The notes beneath the pieces were generated by a model. That model was not told where the DNA came from. It did not search any database and saw only the letters and a program-made list of their open reading frames with translations. From Branchiostoma floridae (Eukaryota > Chordata > Leptocardii > Amphioxiformes > Branchiostomatidae), in the NCBI RefSeq assembly GCF_000003815.2, contig NW_023365729.1:84327-148326 (forward strand): a stretch of 64,000 nucleotides of DNA, given 5' to 3'. The first letter of the stretch is position 1, and every line of letters starts with the position of its first letter. The translations under genes and the position numbers were made by a program. This document shows, one piece after another, positions 48,825-59,613 of the stretch.

Positions 48825-51800
48825 ATGGAGAAGAAACCCCCTGCTCACGTGGACAGACCGCCAGACTTACCCGGCTGTGTGACGACAAAGGAAGAGGAGA
48901 GTTACCTGGAAGTGGAGCAGGTGTACCGGTACGTCACAACAGGGAGCCTGTACAGGACACTGTCAGGAGTCAGCCGTCAGTCTACAAGGTCTCTACATCT
49001 GGGACAGGTACTGTTTACATCTCAATATTGTATGTAACGTTATAGCGTGGAGTCTGGACTAGATGACGTGTAGTTTGTACTAGATCAAGTACTAAGTAGT
49101 CTGTTATAACGCTTTGGTCTATATTATACATTGTATTCTCTGTCAATATTGTGCCATGCCTAATCGCCAGGCATATTTACCGGTGGCATAAGATAGTTGG
49201 CAGGCTGAATAAGGTTCTAAACTAGAACTATGCGGCTCTATGTCTTTTTTTTTACTGAGGGATGACTGCGGTGCGATAGATGTCGGTTAGCTGAGGTCCA
49301 CTCTACTACATACGTACCGGTGGCATAACGAGAGAGAAACGAGTCAGCGCCGTGAGAACCAATTATAGAAAGCCTTGTATCCAGTCGTATTATAGCTCCA
49401 GAGTCTCTTCGGTCTTCTCCGAAAATGATGATGTGGTACTCTGGCCAAGGAATGTAGCTGACCAAGGAGTGTCATTTGCCACCGGTGGCCCTGTCTTTGA
49501 GAATGGTTTGTTCCTGCTGGACTGGGTCGAAATTCGGCCCAGATGGCGGGAATTGTGTAACATTAAGCATTGGAGACTTCCAGGATGACAAAGGTTTGGC
49601 ACGGGGCCAAGGTCCCAATGCCATACGAATGAAAAGAATATACATTAAACTTTGCACAGAATTAGCGAGAAACTCGCCATAAGAAATAAAACAAGTACCG
49701 TTAGACGCCACACATTTGCTATACACGTTTTTAACGTCCTTGATGAAAGTCATCGGCATGACAAAAAAATACTCAAACACACCTGGGTTAGCCAGCATCC
49801 GTCCTTCCGTCCTTTGGCGGAATTTTGACGCTGGGGATGGACAGAAAAAAGGTATCAATTGAACCAATCTGATTCTATCAGCAAAATTTGCCCCTCAAAA
49901 TTGAGAATAGAAATTGCGTTTCAGGGGGTCTAGATTTCATATTTTTCCTGGGGAGCGCGCCCCCGGACCCCCCATAGGAACGTTGCCCCTTCGACAGGAT
50001 TTCCAATGCGGACGGAAAAAATTCAAACTGGCTAGAACACTACTCAAACATCTAAAATTCCCATTCATCATGCATAAAGTCACGCTGCAAATGTCACCCC
50101 ACCAGGACACAAAATATTTGATTGACAGGCGTAGTAATAGTTAATCCCCCTCCTACCAGAGACCTTGAATAGGCTCAAGCTAGAGGTCCATTGGACAACG
50201 TTGGATTTCCACCCTTCCACCAAAGCATGGAAAATTCTTTTGGTGTGTGTGTGACCACCTATCCACAGTGATCAATTTCCATAAGGCACTTGAGAGATCA
50301 CTTTAAAAAGGATTGGCTGTTAAGCTAACGTTATTGCACAAAATTGGTACCAGCATTGTAACACCCTACATGATGTACAGTAATGTTATAACGTTATGAT
50401 AATCTTTATTGCAAACTCATGCCCGAAGGCTAATTGCAAAAATACATGTAACTGTTATCAAAGTACAATGATGATAATGATACAATAACAAAGTTGACAT
50501 TAAGTGAAAAAAGGATCATCAACTAGTGATACTTCTAATCTAAAATGAATGCTATTGGGTTTGATTTCTTTTCTGTAACGTAACCCACAAATAATGTGCT
50601 AAACGAGGAAACAGACATCCAGACAAGAAGGAAAATGAACTAAGTCAAAGTTGTAAATTGACACTCAAAGTTACAAATTGGTCATAATTGTCACCAAGGT
50701 TCTCAGAGTCTGTTTTTGATAAAATTGATCATCCTGTCATTATTTCCTGCAGGACTCAGATGTATCAGAAAGCAGAGAGAGGTGGTCGTGGCGAGCTGTG
50801 GTGGTGGGCGTGGTGGCCTTCGTGCTGGCCATTACACTCGCCCTGGCACTCAACTTCTCGGGTACGTCACAACAAACATCGACAACAGTGTCTAATCTAT
50901 TTATGATGTTGGGAGGATGTGAGGAATCAATTTAGCAACTGACATCCTGAGAGGAGGTTATCTTTTATGGTTCTGTGCCCTGGGTCCAGAAAAAGGATCC
51001 TAAGATCCCCACATAAGAAGAGGTGAATGTAAGAGAACTACTTATGCATCATCATTAATCCTCAAGATGATACATCATTTCAGATGTCCACATTTTGATA
51101 AGGCCTTGACAACACTGTTTTTCACAGCTGGTCATACCCTGTGCTACCCTGTGGAGATTTCTGTCTTCATATCAACTATCATTAGGTTTTAGATACATAC
51201 AAAAATAATGCAAATTAGGTTAAATCTCAAGAGGGGTAACTGATAATGAATGAAAACAATGCTATTTCAAAGAGTCTCATGTAACATCCTTGGTCTACGA
51301 GTTTTAGGTTGCCTCCTCCAAAAATATACTCATTTTGTTTTCTCTTTACTACTCAGTGCCCACTGGCTCTTCTGACCAGGTTGAAGAAGAGGGTGATGGG
51401 ATACGTGAAGAGTTACCCCCCAAGGAGCAGAAGCCAGGGACAACAGAGCAGCACATGCTCAGGGCTACCCAGGAGTCAAGAACAGGTCTGGGATGGTGCT
51501 TTTCCCTAATCTCCAAGCAGATCCTACAGTGCCATAAGATAGTATCAAAGCTGGCCAAGGAGTGTAGCCAGTCAAGGGAGTCAAACGGGCACTTGATACT
51601 ATACATTACGCACCGTGGATCTGGTTCGAGATTAGCTTTTCCCTCTGTGGTTGCCAGTGAAATCTTCCAGTGATTGTTCCAACTATTTAGATCTCTACCG
51701 GACTCCTGCCTGGCTGAATAGTAGAATAGTAATAGGGGAATTTGTTCAAGTTAGGAATAAAAGTCTAGTAGGAGTTAATTGGCCTAGGAGTTACAGTAAA

Positions 51801-54800
51801 TGCAGAGACTTTCGTGGTGGTTTAATGTTCGAGGTTTTCGCGGTGGCCGCTTCACCGTGAACTTAAAACCACCGCAAACATTTTTCCATGGCAGTCAGAG
51901 ACTACAGTGCATGTTGCTACCGTAAAAAAAGTCTTTTTCCCCGCTACCGCCTACCGCGAAATGAAATCCCTGGGAATTATAAAATAATGCATTTACAGTA
52001 ACTGACCAGCCTGCTAGCAGGATAGACTGCAAAACACTGACTGAAAACCCATAGTAACTACTTTGTCCCTATTTGGCCAAATTCATCTTTTTTATCCAAC
52101 TGACATGTCTGCCTGGAGACTAACCTTACCAACCATGACAAATTTATCTGTTTCACTTAAGACAAGGAGGTTATATTCTGAATATAACCTCCTTGCTTAA
52201 GATTTATAGCTTATACTATCCTGGGAGACCCTCACACCTCTGGCTATCAATGTTGTCTCAATTGGGCTATAAATTACTTGGTTTCTCACTGGCAGCTGAT
52301 AAGAGTGACACCAGTAGCTGAAAACTATTAACACATGCTGTCTGGGGACCACCTCTGTTTATCTAAGGATTACAAGGCATGGTGTATGAGTTTGTGACTT
52401 ATCTCCAAGCAGATGTAGATAGCTGCTTAGATCTCTACACACAGACCTGCTGTGTAAGGATTTGGTTCAGTCTTGAATGGTTGAAAAGGTGCACTAGTAA
52501 AAAAAAAAAACATTTTGTCTACATGCAGAAATATCATTGAGTTGTGTATTGTCAAAATTATAAACTGTTCATTTTTCTGTAGAACCTTTGACACTAAGTT
52601 GCCCTTGTCTGCTGTTGGTAAATACAGTCAAACATTGCACAACTTTATCACTTCGCCCTTATGTTGGTACATACGTACGTATATAACTATCTAATGTTAC
52701 AAGTGTAAAAAAAATAAATACATAACGTAAAGGTTTTTAAAAACAAATAAAATCCAACACGAAACAATCACTTCCATTTCGACCGCATCCGTCCCAAAGA
52801 TCAGTATGTGCCACTTGGCATGAATGTGGATTGAATTTCTAATAAAGTGACCAATAGATAGGATTAAGAATTTCATAAGGGATCATCCTTTGGGTTACTA
52901 CATGTAACGTTATATCTTATCACATGATACATGCAGGTTTGTCTGCTGAAACCTCAACATCTCCAACCAATCACCTCACTACAGATGTCACCACTCAGCC
53001 AACCAGTGTTACAGAGGAGACAACTTCAACTGTCACGACCAGCTCAACAGTAGACACGACCAGCTCAACACAGTCCGTCACACCAGCACCCACCTCCCCA
53101 CCCACCAGTACCACCAGCAGTGCTGCTGTGACCACATCCCTACAGCATGTCAGCCCTACAGTAGCAGTCATTGAGCTGTCCACTCTAGCGTCATCCACAC
53201 AACCAGTCTTTACAGAAAGTAGGTGGGATATGCTTACATTTCAAAACAGTTTGAATCAAATCTGATGACATTTTGTTAATAGATGCAACTGTATATTAGT
53301 AATGTCACAACTTGATTTAACATGCCTGGTAAGTTATTTAAATTATTGATTATGTCAGAGATTCGTAAATATATTCGTAAATCAGAAGATTCCAACAGAG
53401 AATTCATGAAATGTTGTCTGTAGACAAAGTTTAACAGCATGTTTGAATTAGATTCTATGTAGAATTACTAGTATTACTATCTTTATAGTACCTGGACAGT
53501 ACCCCTGTGCTGATGTACTATTATTACCTACAGGAGGGTACATACTGTACGGAGGTCCTGGACAGTACCCCTGTGCTGATGTACTATTATTACCTACAGG
53601 AGGGTACATACTGTTCGGTGGTCCTGGACAGTACCTCTGTGCTGATGTACTAACTATTATTACCTACAGGAGGGTACATACTGTACGGAGGTCCTGGACA
53701 GTACCCCTGTGCTGATGTACTATTATACCTACAGGAGGGTACATACTGTATGGAGGTCCTGGACAGTACCCCTGCGCTGATGTTGTCAGTATTATTACCT
53801 ACAGGAGGGTACATACTGTACGGAGGTCCTGGACAGTACCCCTGTACGGTGCTCCTGGACAGTACCCCTGTGCTGATGTACTGTTATTATACAGTAGTAT
53901 TATTACCTACAGGAGGGTACATACTGTACGGAGGTCCTGGACAGTACCCCTGTGCTGATGCAGACAGGACAGCTGCTGTCATCCCTGTGTACCAGGTGTG
54001 CGATGGAACACCTGACTGTCCTGATGGCAGCGATGAACAGGAAATGCTGTGTAAGGCCAACCTTTGGATGTAAAGAGGTCACATTTCCCACTCCCCTTAA
54101 CCTGAATACTAACTGAAAATAACCAGGACTAATGACCTCCTGACATTAGTCCTTGAACCAAGGACCCTATTAAAGTCATACCTGCTTGCCACAACTATTA
54201 TTTAAACATACCCTACGCATTGTAAAGAAACAAAGTTACTTGGAGAACGCATGGGGTTGTTGAACTCTAGTTTTTGATTAGATGAAATCAATCATCTGTT
54301 GAAGAACAAAAGATGAAATAGAAAGAATACATTGCACTTCATTCCCATTACAATAATTTCTAACCAGCCACAAAACTAGTACATGTAGTCTGTGTGACAC
54401 AAACTCTGCTGTCCAGGGCTGTAACTCAGGGAGGCCGGCAAATGTTGGGTGGGCTGCTATAAGCGAGATATAATCAGGCTACAAAACAGGCATCTTGACA
54501 TTGATCAATCTCTATTTAATGTGAGCAGTTATGTTCTTCGTATTCCAGGCCCTCCCTTGGCGTGTTGGTCAGTGTTGAAGCCTATCCGAAATGCCCAGGA
54601 CTGTGACAACAGAGTACACTGTAGTGATGGCAAAGATGAGGATCCTGAAAGATGTGGTACTTCATTTTTTTTGTTTATTTGTATAGCAATTGTTTTGTAA
54701 ACCACCGTAGAAGTGTAAAGTAATAATATTTCATCAAAAGCTCAGTATTTTCAGGAGGAAGTGCATTGAAGAAAGTTTTTATAGCAATAATTGTTTTAAC

Positions 54801-57800
54801 GTAAAATGATCTTTTGCCTGAAGTCCAACATTATTGCAGTGATCATTTATCTGCCACCATCTTTCCCAAAGAGTTAACTAGAGGAAAATCTGTGTACATG
54901 TAACTAATATACTCAATTTTGATTAAAAGTAGAACCACACAGAACCTCTGAAAGAGTAGAGAAATCTAATTAATGTAACATTACCACAGGTTGTTGAAAA
55001 GATATGTGAAATTATCAATTGAAAGTGCTCAACATTTGTTCTCTAATCTCAGCACCATTTCAGTGTGTGGATGGAAGTCGGCTGGTTCCTCGGTACTGGA
55101 AGTGTGACGGTACTGCCCAGTGTCCAGATGGGAGTGATGAAGACCCAGCGATGTGCAGTGAGTGTGGTTTGGCATTATCTACAATGATGAAAAGAACCAT
55201 CAACTGGCCTAATCTCAAATGTAAAACAACTTCACTACTAAGGTATTTGCTGATCTGTATGAATACAAAAGTATCAAACTGTGCAATGTCTCTCTAAAGG
55301 TTTAAGCTAGTTTTAAAGCAGTGAGTACATGGATTGTAATGTATAGTTTTTTGTGGTCTATGTTTTATTTGTAATTTGAGTTGTCTCAAGCCCACAATGT
55401 CTTTACTGAATAAAAACCATTGATAAAACAAAGATACCTTTTGCTGTCTTTTTATGTTTTGAGCATTTTGTATTGGCTTATCCATTAAACCTGGGTCCAT
55501 TCCAGATAGGTACATGTACATCGTATAATACTTTGGCCTGCTGCACCTGTCTGTCTGTCTCACAGGACCATTCAGTTGTGCTCGTCAGCAGCGCGACTCC
55601 TCTGTCCCGTTTTTCCGAACCTGTGACGGTTTGATGGACTGTGATGACGGGAGTGACGAGTGGGCACCGCACTGCAGTAAGTATGGAAACATCAACAACA
55701 TTTAGTGTCCATTATATACCTGTCAGCAGTGGTGAGCTTCTAAAACATTAGCCTTGACTATACTCTCTACCACCACTAGAATCTGAGAACAGCCAGCTTG
55801 TATAGGGGGTGAGTTCCTTAGAAGACTTCATAACCCCACGCTGCCTCCTCTGTTGGGTCAGTAATAGTCCTCATTCACAGCTTAGCAAGAGAAGCTACTT
55901 CTGACTGTCAGACAGCTGGGAGAGGAACGAGGTGCTGATCTAGTCCCTTTTATGTAATGCTAGTTTACCTTTATTCACGGGGTAACCTTTATCCGTTGTA
56001 TATAAAATCGGAGTATTTAGGGATATTGAGTCTACAAACGGCTGTTTCAGACTGGAATGCTATAAGAAATATTGCAATTTCAAACCAACGTCCGCCGACT
56101 AGATTCTCCTAAATATCTTGTTTTTAAAAACAACGGATATAGGTTACCATGTGGATAAAGGTGAACTACTGTTACCCGGTAAACTTCAACTGGCTTATGT
56201 TAATTGTGGTGACCTTGAATACTGTCCACATAGAGCAGATTTTACTCCCTCGCGTTGTCTTCTTGCGTAGCTTTGGCCGTATAGAGAAAATTAAACCTGA
56301 CATTTGAGATTGTCTGTTGTTGCAGGTGTGTGTAATATCGGCTGGATGGAACACCAGGGCCTGTGTTACCTGTTCTATGTGTACGGTGTTCTCTGTTGTT
56401 GCAGGTGTGTGTGATATTGGCTGGATGGAACACCAGGGCCTGTGTTACCTGTTCTATGTGTACGGTGTTCTCTGTTGTTGCAGGTGTGTGTGATATTGGC
56501 TGGATGGCACACCAGGGCCTGTGTTACCTGTTCTATGTGTACGGTGTTCTCTGTTGTTGCAGGTGTGTGTGATATTGGCTGGATGGCACACCAGGGCCTG
56601 TGTTACCTGTTCTATGTGTACGGTGTTCTCTGTTGTTGCAGGTGTGTGTGATATTGGCTGGATGGCACACCAGGGCCTGTGTTACCTGTTCTATGTGTAC
56701 GGTGTTCTCTGTTGTTGCAGGTGTGTGTGATATTGGCTGGATGGAACACCAGGGCCTGTGTTACCTGTTCTATGTGTACGGTGTTCTCTGTTGTTGCAGG
56801 TGTGTGTGATATTGGCTGGATGGAACACCAGGGCCTGTGTTACCTGTTCTATGTGTAAAGTGTTCTCTGTTGTTGCAGGTGTGTGTGATATCGGCTGGAT
56901 GGAACACCAGGGCCTGTGTTTCCTGTTCTATGTGTACGGTGAGCTGCCCTGGGCCGTGGCACGAGACGCCTGTCAGACGTTCAGCCCCGGTGCGGACCTA
57001 CTGGTGGTGGACAAACCGGAGGTCATCAACTTCGTCAGCAAAACTATCAGGAGTCTGGACCCCAGGTGGAAGAAGGGGAAAGGGTTCCGGTGGTGGATAG
57101 GGTTCCAAGGGCAAACTGTGAGTACTGAAATTCAGAAGGGTTTCTAAACCACTATATGTAGCAATCCCTACAGGTTAAGCATTTAATGTAATCCTGTAAA
57201 TTGTTGGTGCAAGGTTCTTGCCAGCGCCCGTCCTTCTGTCCTTTGACAGAATTTTGTTGCTGCTGGGACGGACACAAACTTTGCCCTTCCCATCTTCTGT
57301 GATGGACAAAAATCAGCATATAAAGATATCAATTCACAAAGAGTCTACCAGCAAAATTTGCTCAAAGTAAAGGAAATAGCATTTCAGAGGGTCTAAATTT
57401 CAGCATTTTCCTGATGAGCATACCTCAAAACCCCCCTTGGATCCTTGCACCTTCAACAGGATTTCCATTCAAAATCCAGGGGACGGTGAAAAATTTCAGG
57501 CTGGCTAGAACTTTTTTTGTGACATACGTAACTGTTTTCTGAAGTTGCTTTTATCATTTGTTATAGTCTAATATCTGACACCATAGTTGTACTTTATCAA
57601 CTTGAATTATTTATGGTTATTGTTTTGACTACAGGGAGGGAAAGACTACGCATGGTTGGATGGGACGTCCGTGTCACCGTCAGCAGCACTACAGAACGGT
57701 CGCTGTGGAACGTTAAAGTTTCCGGGAGGAAGCAAGCCACATCAGTACGCTGGGGAAACGTGTGAAATCAAATTGAACTTTGTATGCAGGACTCTACCAA

Positions 57801-57820
57801 GACAAGTCAAGAGGAATTGA
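48825..57820 (+). CDS. Type II LDLa / C-type lectin-like receptor (10 coding exons)
   Basis: Coding exons join(48825..49007, 50753..50861, 51357..51485, 52937..53218, 53913..54050, 54549..54656, 55053..55157, 55566..55676, 56879..57117, 57635..57820), 1,590 nt, 529 aa, all GT-AG. Order: cytoplasmic tail 1-75 with tyrosines in ESYLEV (Y27), VYRYV (Y34) and SLYRTL (Y43); membrane helix about 76-96; linker; Ser/Thr-rich stalk 141-234; four LDLa-like modules 235-388; C-type lectin-like domain about 389-529 with WWIGF and the terminal CEIKLNFVC. Exons 4-8 have phase 1 on both sides, a shuffling-friendly module set. The ATG follows an acceptor at 48,821-48,822, so a 5' UTR exon lies upstream. The lectin domain lacks EPN/QPD and WND, so classical calcium-dependent sugar binding is unlikely. 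The ligand is unknown; a recognition or immune role is inference. Confidence 0.85.
49788..50042. mobile_element. Dispersed repeat in lectin intron 1
   Basis: Shares TAGCCAGC...CCGTCCTT, AGCAAAATTTGC, GGGTCTA and CTTCRACAGGATTTCCA phrases with 57,219-57,513. The ends carry inverted CTAGCCAG and CTGGCTAG, so it is probably a nonautonomous DNA element. Confidence 0.55.
50398..50685 (-). mobile_element. Possible LINE 3' end in lectin intron 1
   Basis: On the - strand this segment ends in TTTGCAATAAAGATTAT, like the 3' ends of the CR1/L2-like fragments elsewhere in the window. No coding part remains. Confidence 0.3.
51724..52120. repeat. Dispersed repeat copy with a nested MITE
   Basis: Same family as 46,841-47,027. 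It is split at a TA site by the MITE at 51,791-52,001, which gives the relative age of the two insertions. Confidence 0.6.
51791..52001. mobile_element. MITE with TTACTGTAAATGCA ends
   Basis: The left end TTACAGTAAATGCA and right end TGCATTTACAGTAA are inverted, and the body is rich in CCGCGAA/TTCGCGG-like words. A second member is at 58,042-58,262. TA target inferred from the interrupted host repeat. Confidence 0.65.
53485..53912. repeat. Tandem decoy copies of the first LDLa exon's 5' end
   Basis: Five upstream copies of acceptor plus exon start (CTACAG|GAGGGTACATACTG) open at 53,534, 53,600, 53,670, 53,735 and 53,805. Spacings are 66, 70, 65 and 70 bp. The functional exon starts at 53,913. 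Each copy carries about 48 exon bases and a short intron tail but no complete LDLa module. Confidence 0.85.
55963..56165. mobile_element. Foldback MITE in the lectin gene (GTTTACC...GGTGAAC)
   Basis: About 203 bp, with inverted ends flanked by TA on both sides. Same family as 24,754-24,956. It lies in the intron before the lectin exon. Confidence 0.65.
56326..56878. repeat. Seven perfect-period 79-bp decoys of the lectin exon start
   Basis: Units start at 56,326, 56,405, 56,484, 56,563, 56,642, 56,721 and 56,800. The functional exon begins at 56,879, exactly one more period on. Each unit holds the first 58 bases or so of the exon plus a TTGTTGCAG acceptor for the next unit. The units differ by only a few bases. 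Reading on from any decoy acceptor soon meets a TGA, so only the last acceptor gives a full lectin domain. Confidence 0.9.
57219..57513. mobile_element. Dispersed repeat in the last lectin intron
   Basis: Second member of the family at 49,788-50,042, with the same order of shared phrases and more substitutions. Confidence 0.5.
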
Positions 57821-58041
57821 GAATTGATATTACAGGTAAACCTGTACAAGTACCTGTACATCTGAATCAGGGCACATAGTGGCCAGTTTTTGTGGTCCCT
57901 TAGATTTTTCCATTGACACAAGCATCAAGTTTATAGTGACTGTGATTACCTGTCTGCATTTTATCGGTTCCCTAAGTAGTATTCTGATGCAGATTTGATT
58001 AAAAGTATTTTGTACACAACAAAACTGGTTTTAAAGATATC

Positions 58042-58262
58042 AGTTACTGTAAATGCAGAAATGTTTGCGGTGGATTAATGTTCGTAGTTTTTGCGGTAAC
58101 CACTTCACCGCGAACTTAAAACCCGGATGATTGCGAACATTTTTGTACTATAGTATTAGACTGCAGTCTATAGTGTTACCGCAAACTTAAAGCCACCGCA
58201 AAAAGTCCTTTCTGCTGCTACCGCGAAATTAAATCCCCGTGAAGTTAAATGCATTTACAGTA
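58042..58262. mobile_element. MITE with TTACTGTAAATGCA ends, second copy
   Basis: Left end TTACTGTAAATGCA and right end TGCATTTACAGTA are inverted repeats. Same family as 51,791-52,001. Confidence 0.7.
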
Positions 58263-58679
58263 TACCATGTTCTGAAAAGATAGAAGACGACTTAGTGATT
58301 ATCATGGGGAGGGGGGTGTTGACACATATACCTCTATTTGTGCTAGGACTTTTTATTTCTTTATAAGTTATAGCTTAACTAAAGCACAGCTGGTCTCTAC
58401 AAGCTTTGCATAAATATTCAGCAAAACATGTATTTCTTTATCATAATGGTAAAATGGCATTAAGTATGTTGTGCTAGCTAAAGTAAAGTTATTGTAAAGA
58501 GAAACCCCCCACAAACCATTTATACTGACATATTTATATTGACAACACAATGAGCAAATTGTGGCAAAAGTACAATTTTAATAGAAATAACCCTATAATC
58601 TATGAACATAAAATAATTTTTGCTGACGATTCTTTATTTTGCTGCAATAAAGATGACTTAAAGCTCAGACTATGGTTAA

Positions 58680-59613
58680 AAATCATCTTTATTACACACA
58701 AGATGAATACATACATGTATATATTACAAGCTAAAAACCTAGGACAGCCCTTTGTCTAGATCTGTTCTCCAGGAGGGCGCAAGGTATTAAAAAGAAGTAC
58801 AGTGACAAATTAAAATCGTTTAAAAACATTAACGTCACATTTCATAACATTTTTGGCCCAGATACATCATAAAATTTAGACCCAGATACAAACTAGTTTC
58901 TGTAGATAAACAGTCCTGAAGTAGTCCCAAGTAGGTGTGTTTCGGGCACAGTAGATAGCATAGGATGCACAGAGTGCGCACTTTCCCAGTCTACTTTTAA
59001 GATGTCTCACTTCACGGTCTTTGTAGCTGACCGGACAGAGTGACTTCAGCTTTGCAGTGTTCTCGCCGTTAATCCAACCTCTACTCCCTACTTCAACTGT
59101 AACAAGGCTAGCCCTGTAACTACTGTGCGAGTTTATTTCATTGATCAGACATTCGTATTTGGCCATTTTTCTGTCCTCGGCGTGCTGTGCATTCTGATCA
59201 AATGGGACGGTAAGTTCAACCAAGTTCAGTGTTTGTTGTACAGGATCCTGAATGGTGATGTCTGGTACCAGTGAAGTCGGCAGGATGTCTGGAGGGACTG
59301 TTGTGTGCGTTCCCCCTTCGATGAAGTCCTGGCTCAGATCGCACCTGATTATGGTCTGTGGGTTTGCTTTGGCGTGCCACATTTTGAGGGTGGTGACCAG
59401 TTCCCTAAGGACACTGTTATGTCGCCAGGTGTACCTGTCTTTAAGGGCTACTGGGCACATGTTGAGGACATGACACAGAGTCTGTCGTCCTTGGCAGAGT
59501 GGACACTTGGGTGACAACATTTTCCCCCATCTAACTAGATTGTCACGTGTTGGGAGCCAGTTTAACATTCCGTTTAGGGCAAATTCAAACACTCTGCGGG
59601 GAGTGTTGCACAA
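58680..59613 (-). mobile_element. R2-like non-LTR retrotransposon, 3' end
   Basis: The frame 59,613 to 58,876 encodes about 245 residues. A CCHC zinc motif (CX2CX7HX4C in CPLCQGRQTLCHVLNMC) is followed by RYTWRHNSVL, then a PD-X14-E pattern (VPDIT...VELTVP) and a downstream KY. This matches the C-terminal knuckle and restriction-like endonuclease order known from R2 and other early-branching site-specific non-LTR elements. The 3' UTR ends near 58,680 with TAATAAAGATG on the - strand. The reverse transcriptase part is absent, so the copy is 5'-truncated. Family naming is tentative. Confidence 0.6.

Noticed and set aside
56363-56809. Series of identical 69-residue frames and a CRISPR-like look of the 79-bp array
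   Set aside because: The units are contiguous without spacers, derive from the lectin exon and its acceptor, and occur in an animal intron.
58550-58759. FADD motif resembling a reverse transcriptase active site
   Set aside because: Only one short motif, on the strand opposite to the R2-like element, with no neighbouring RT motifs.
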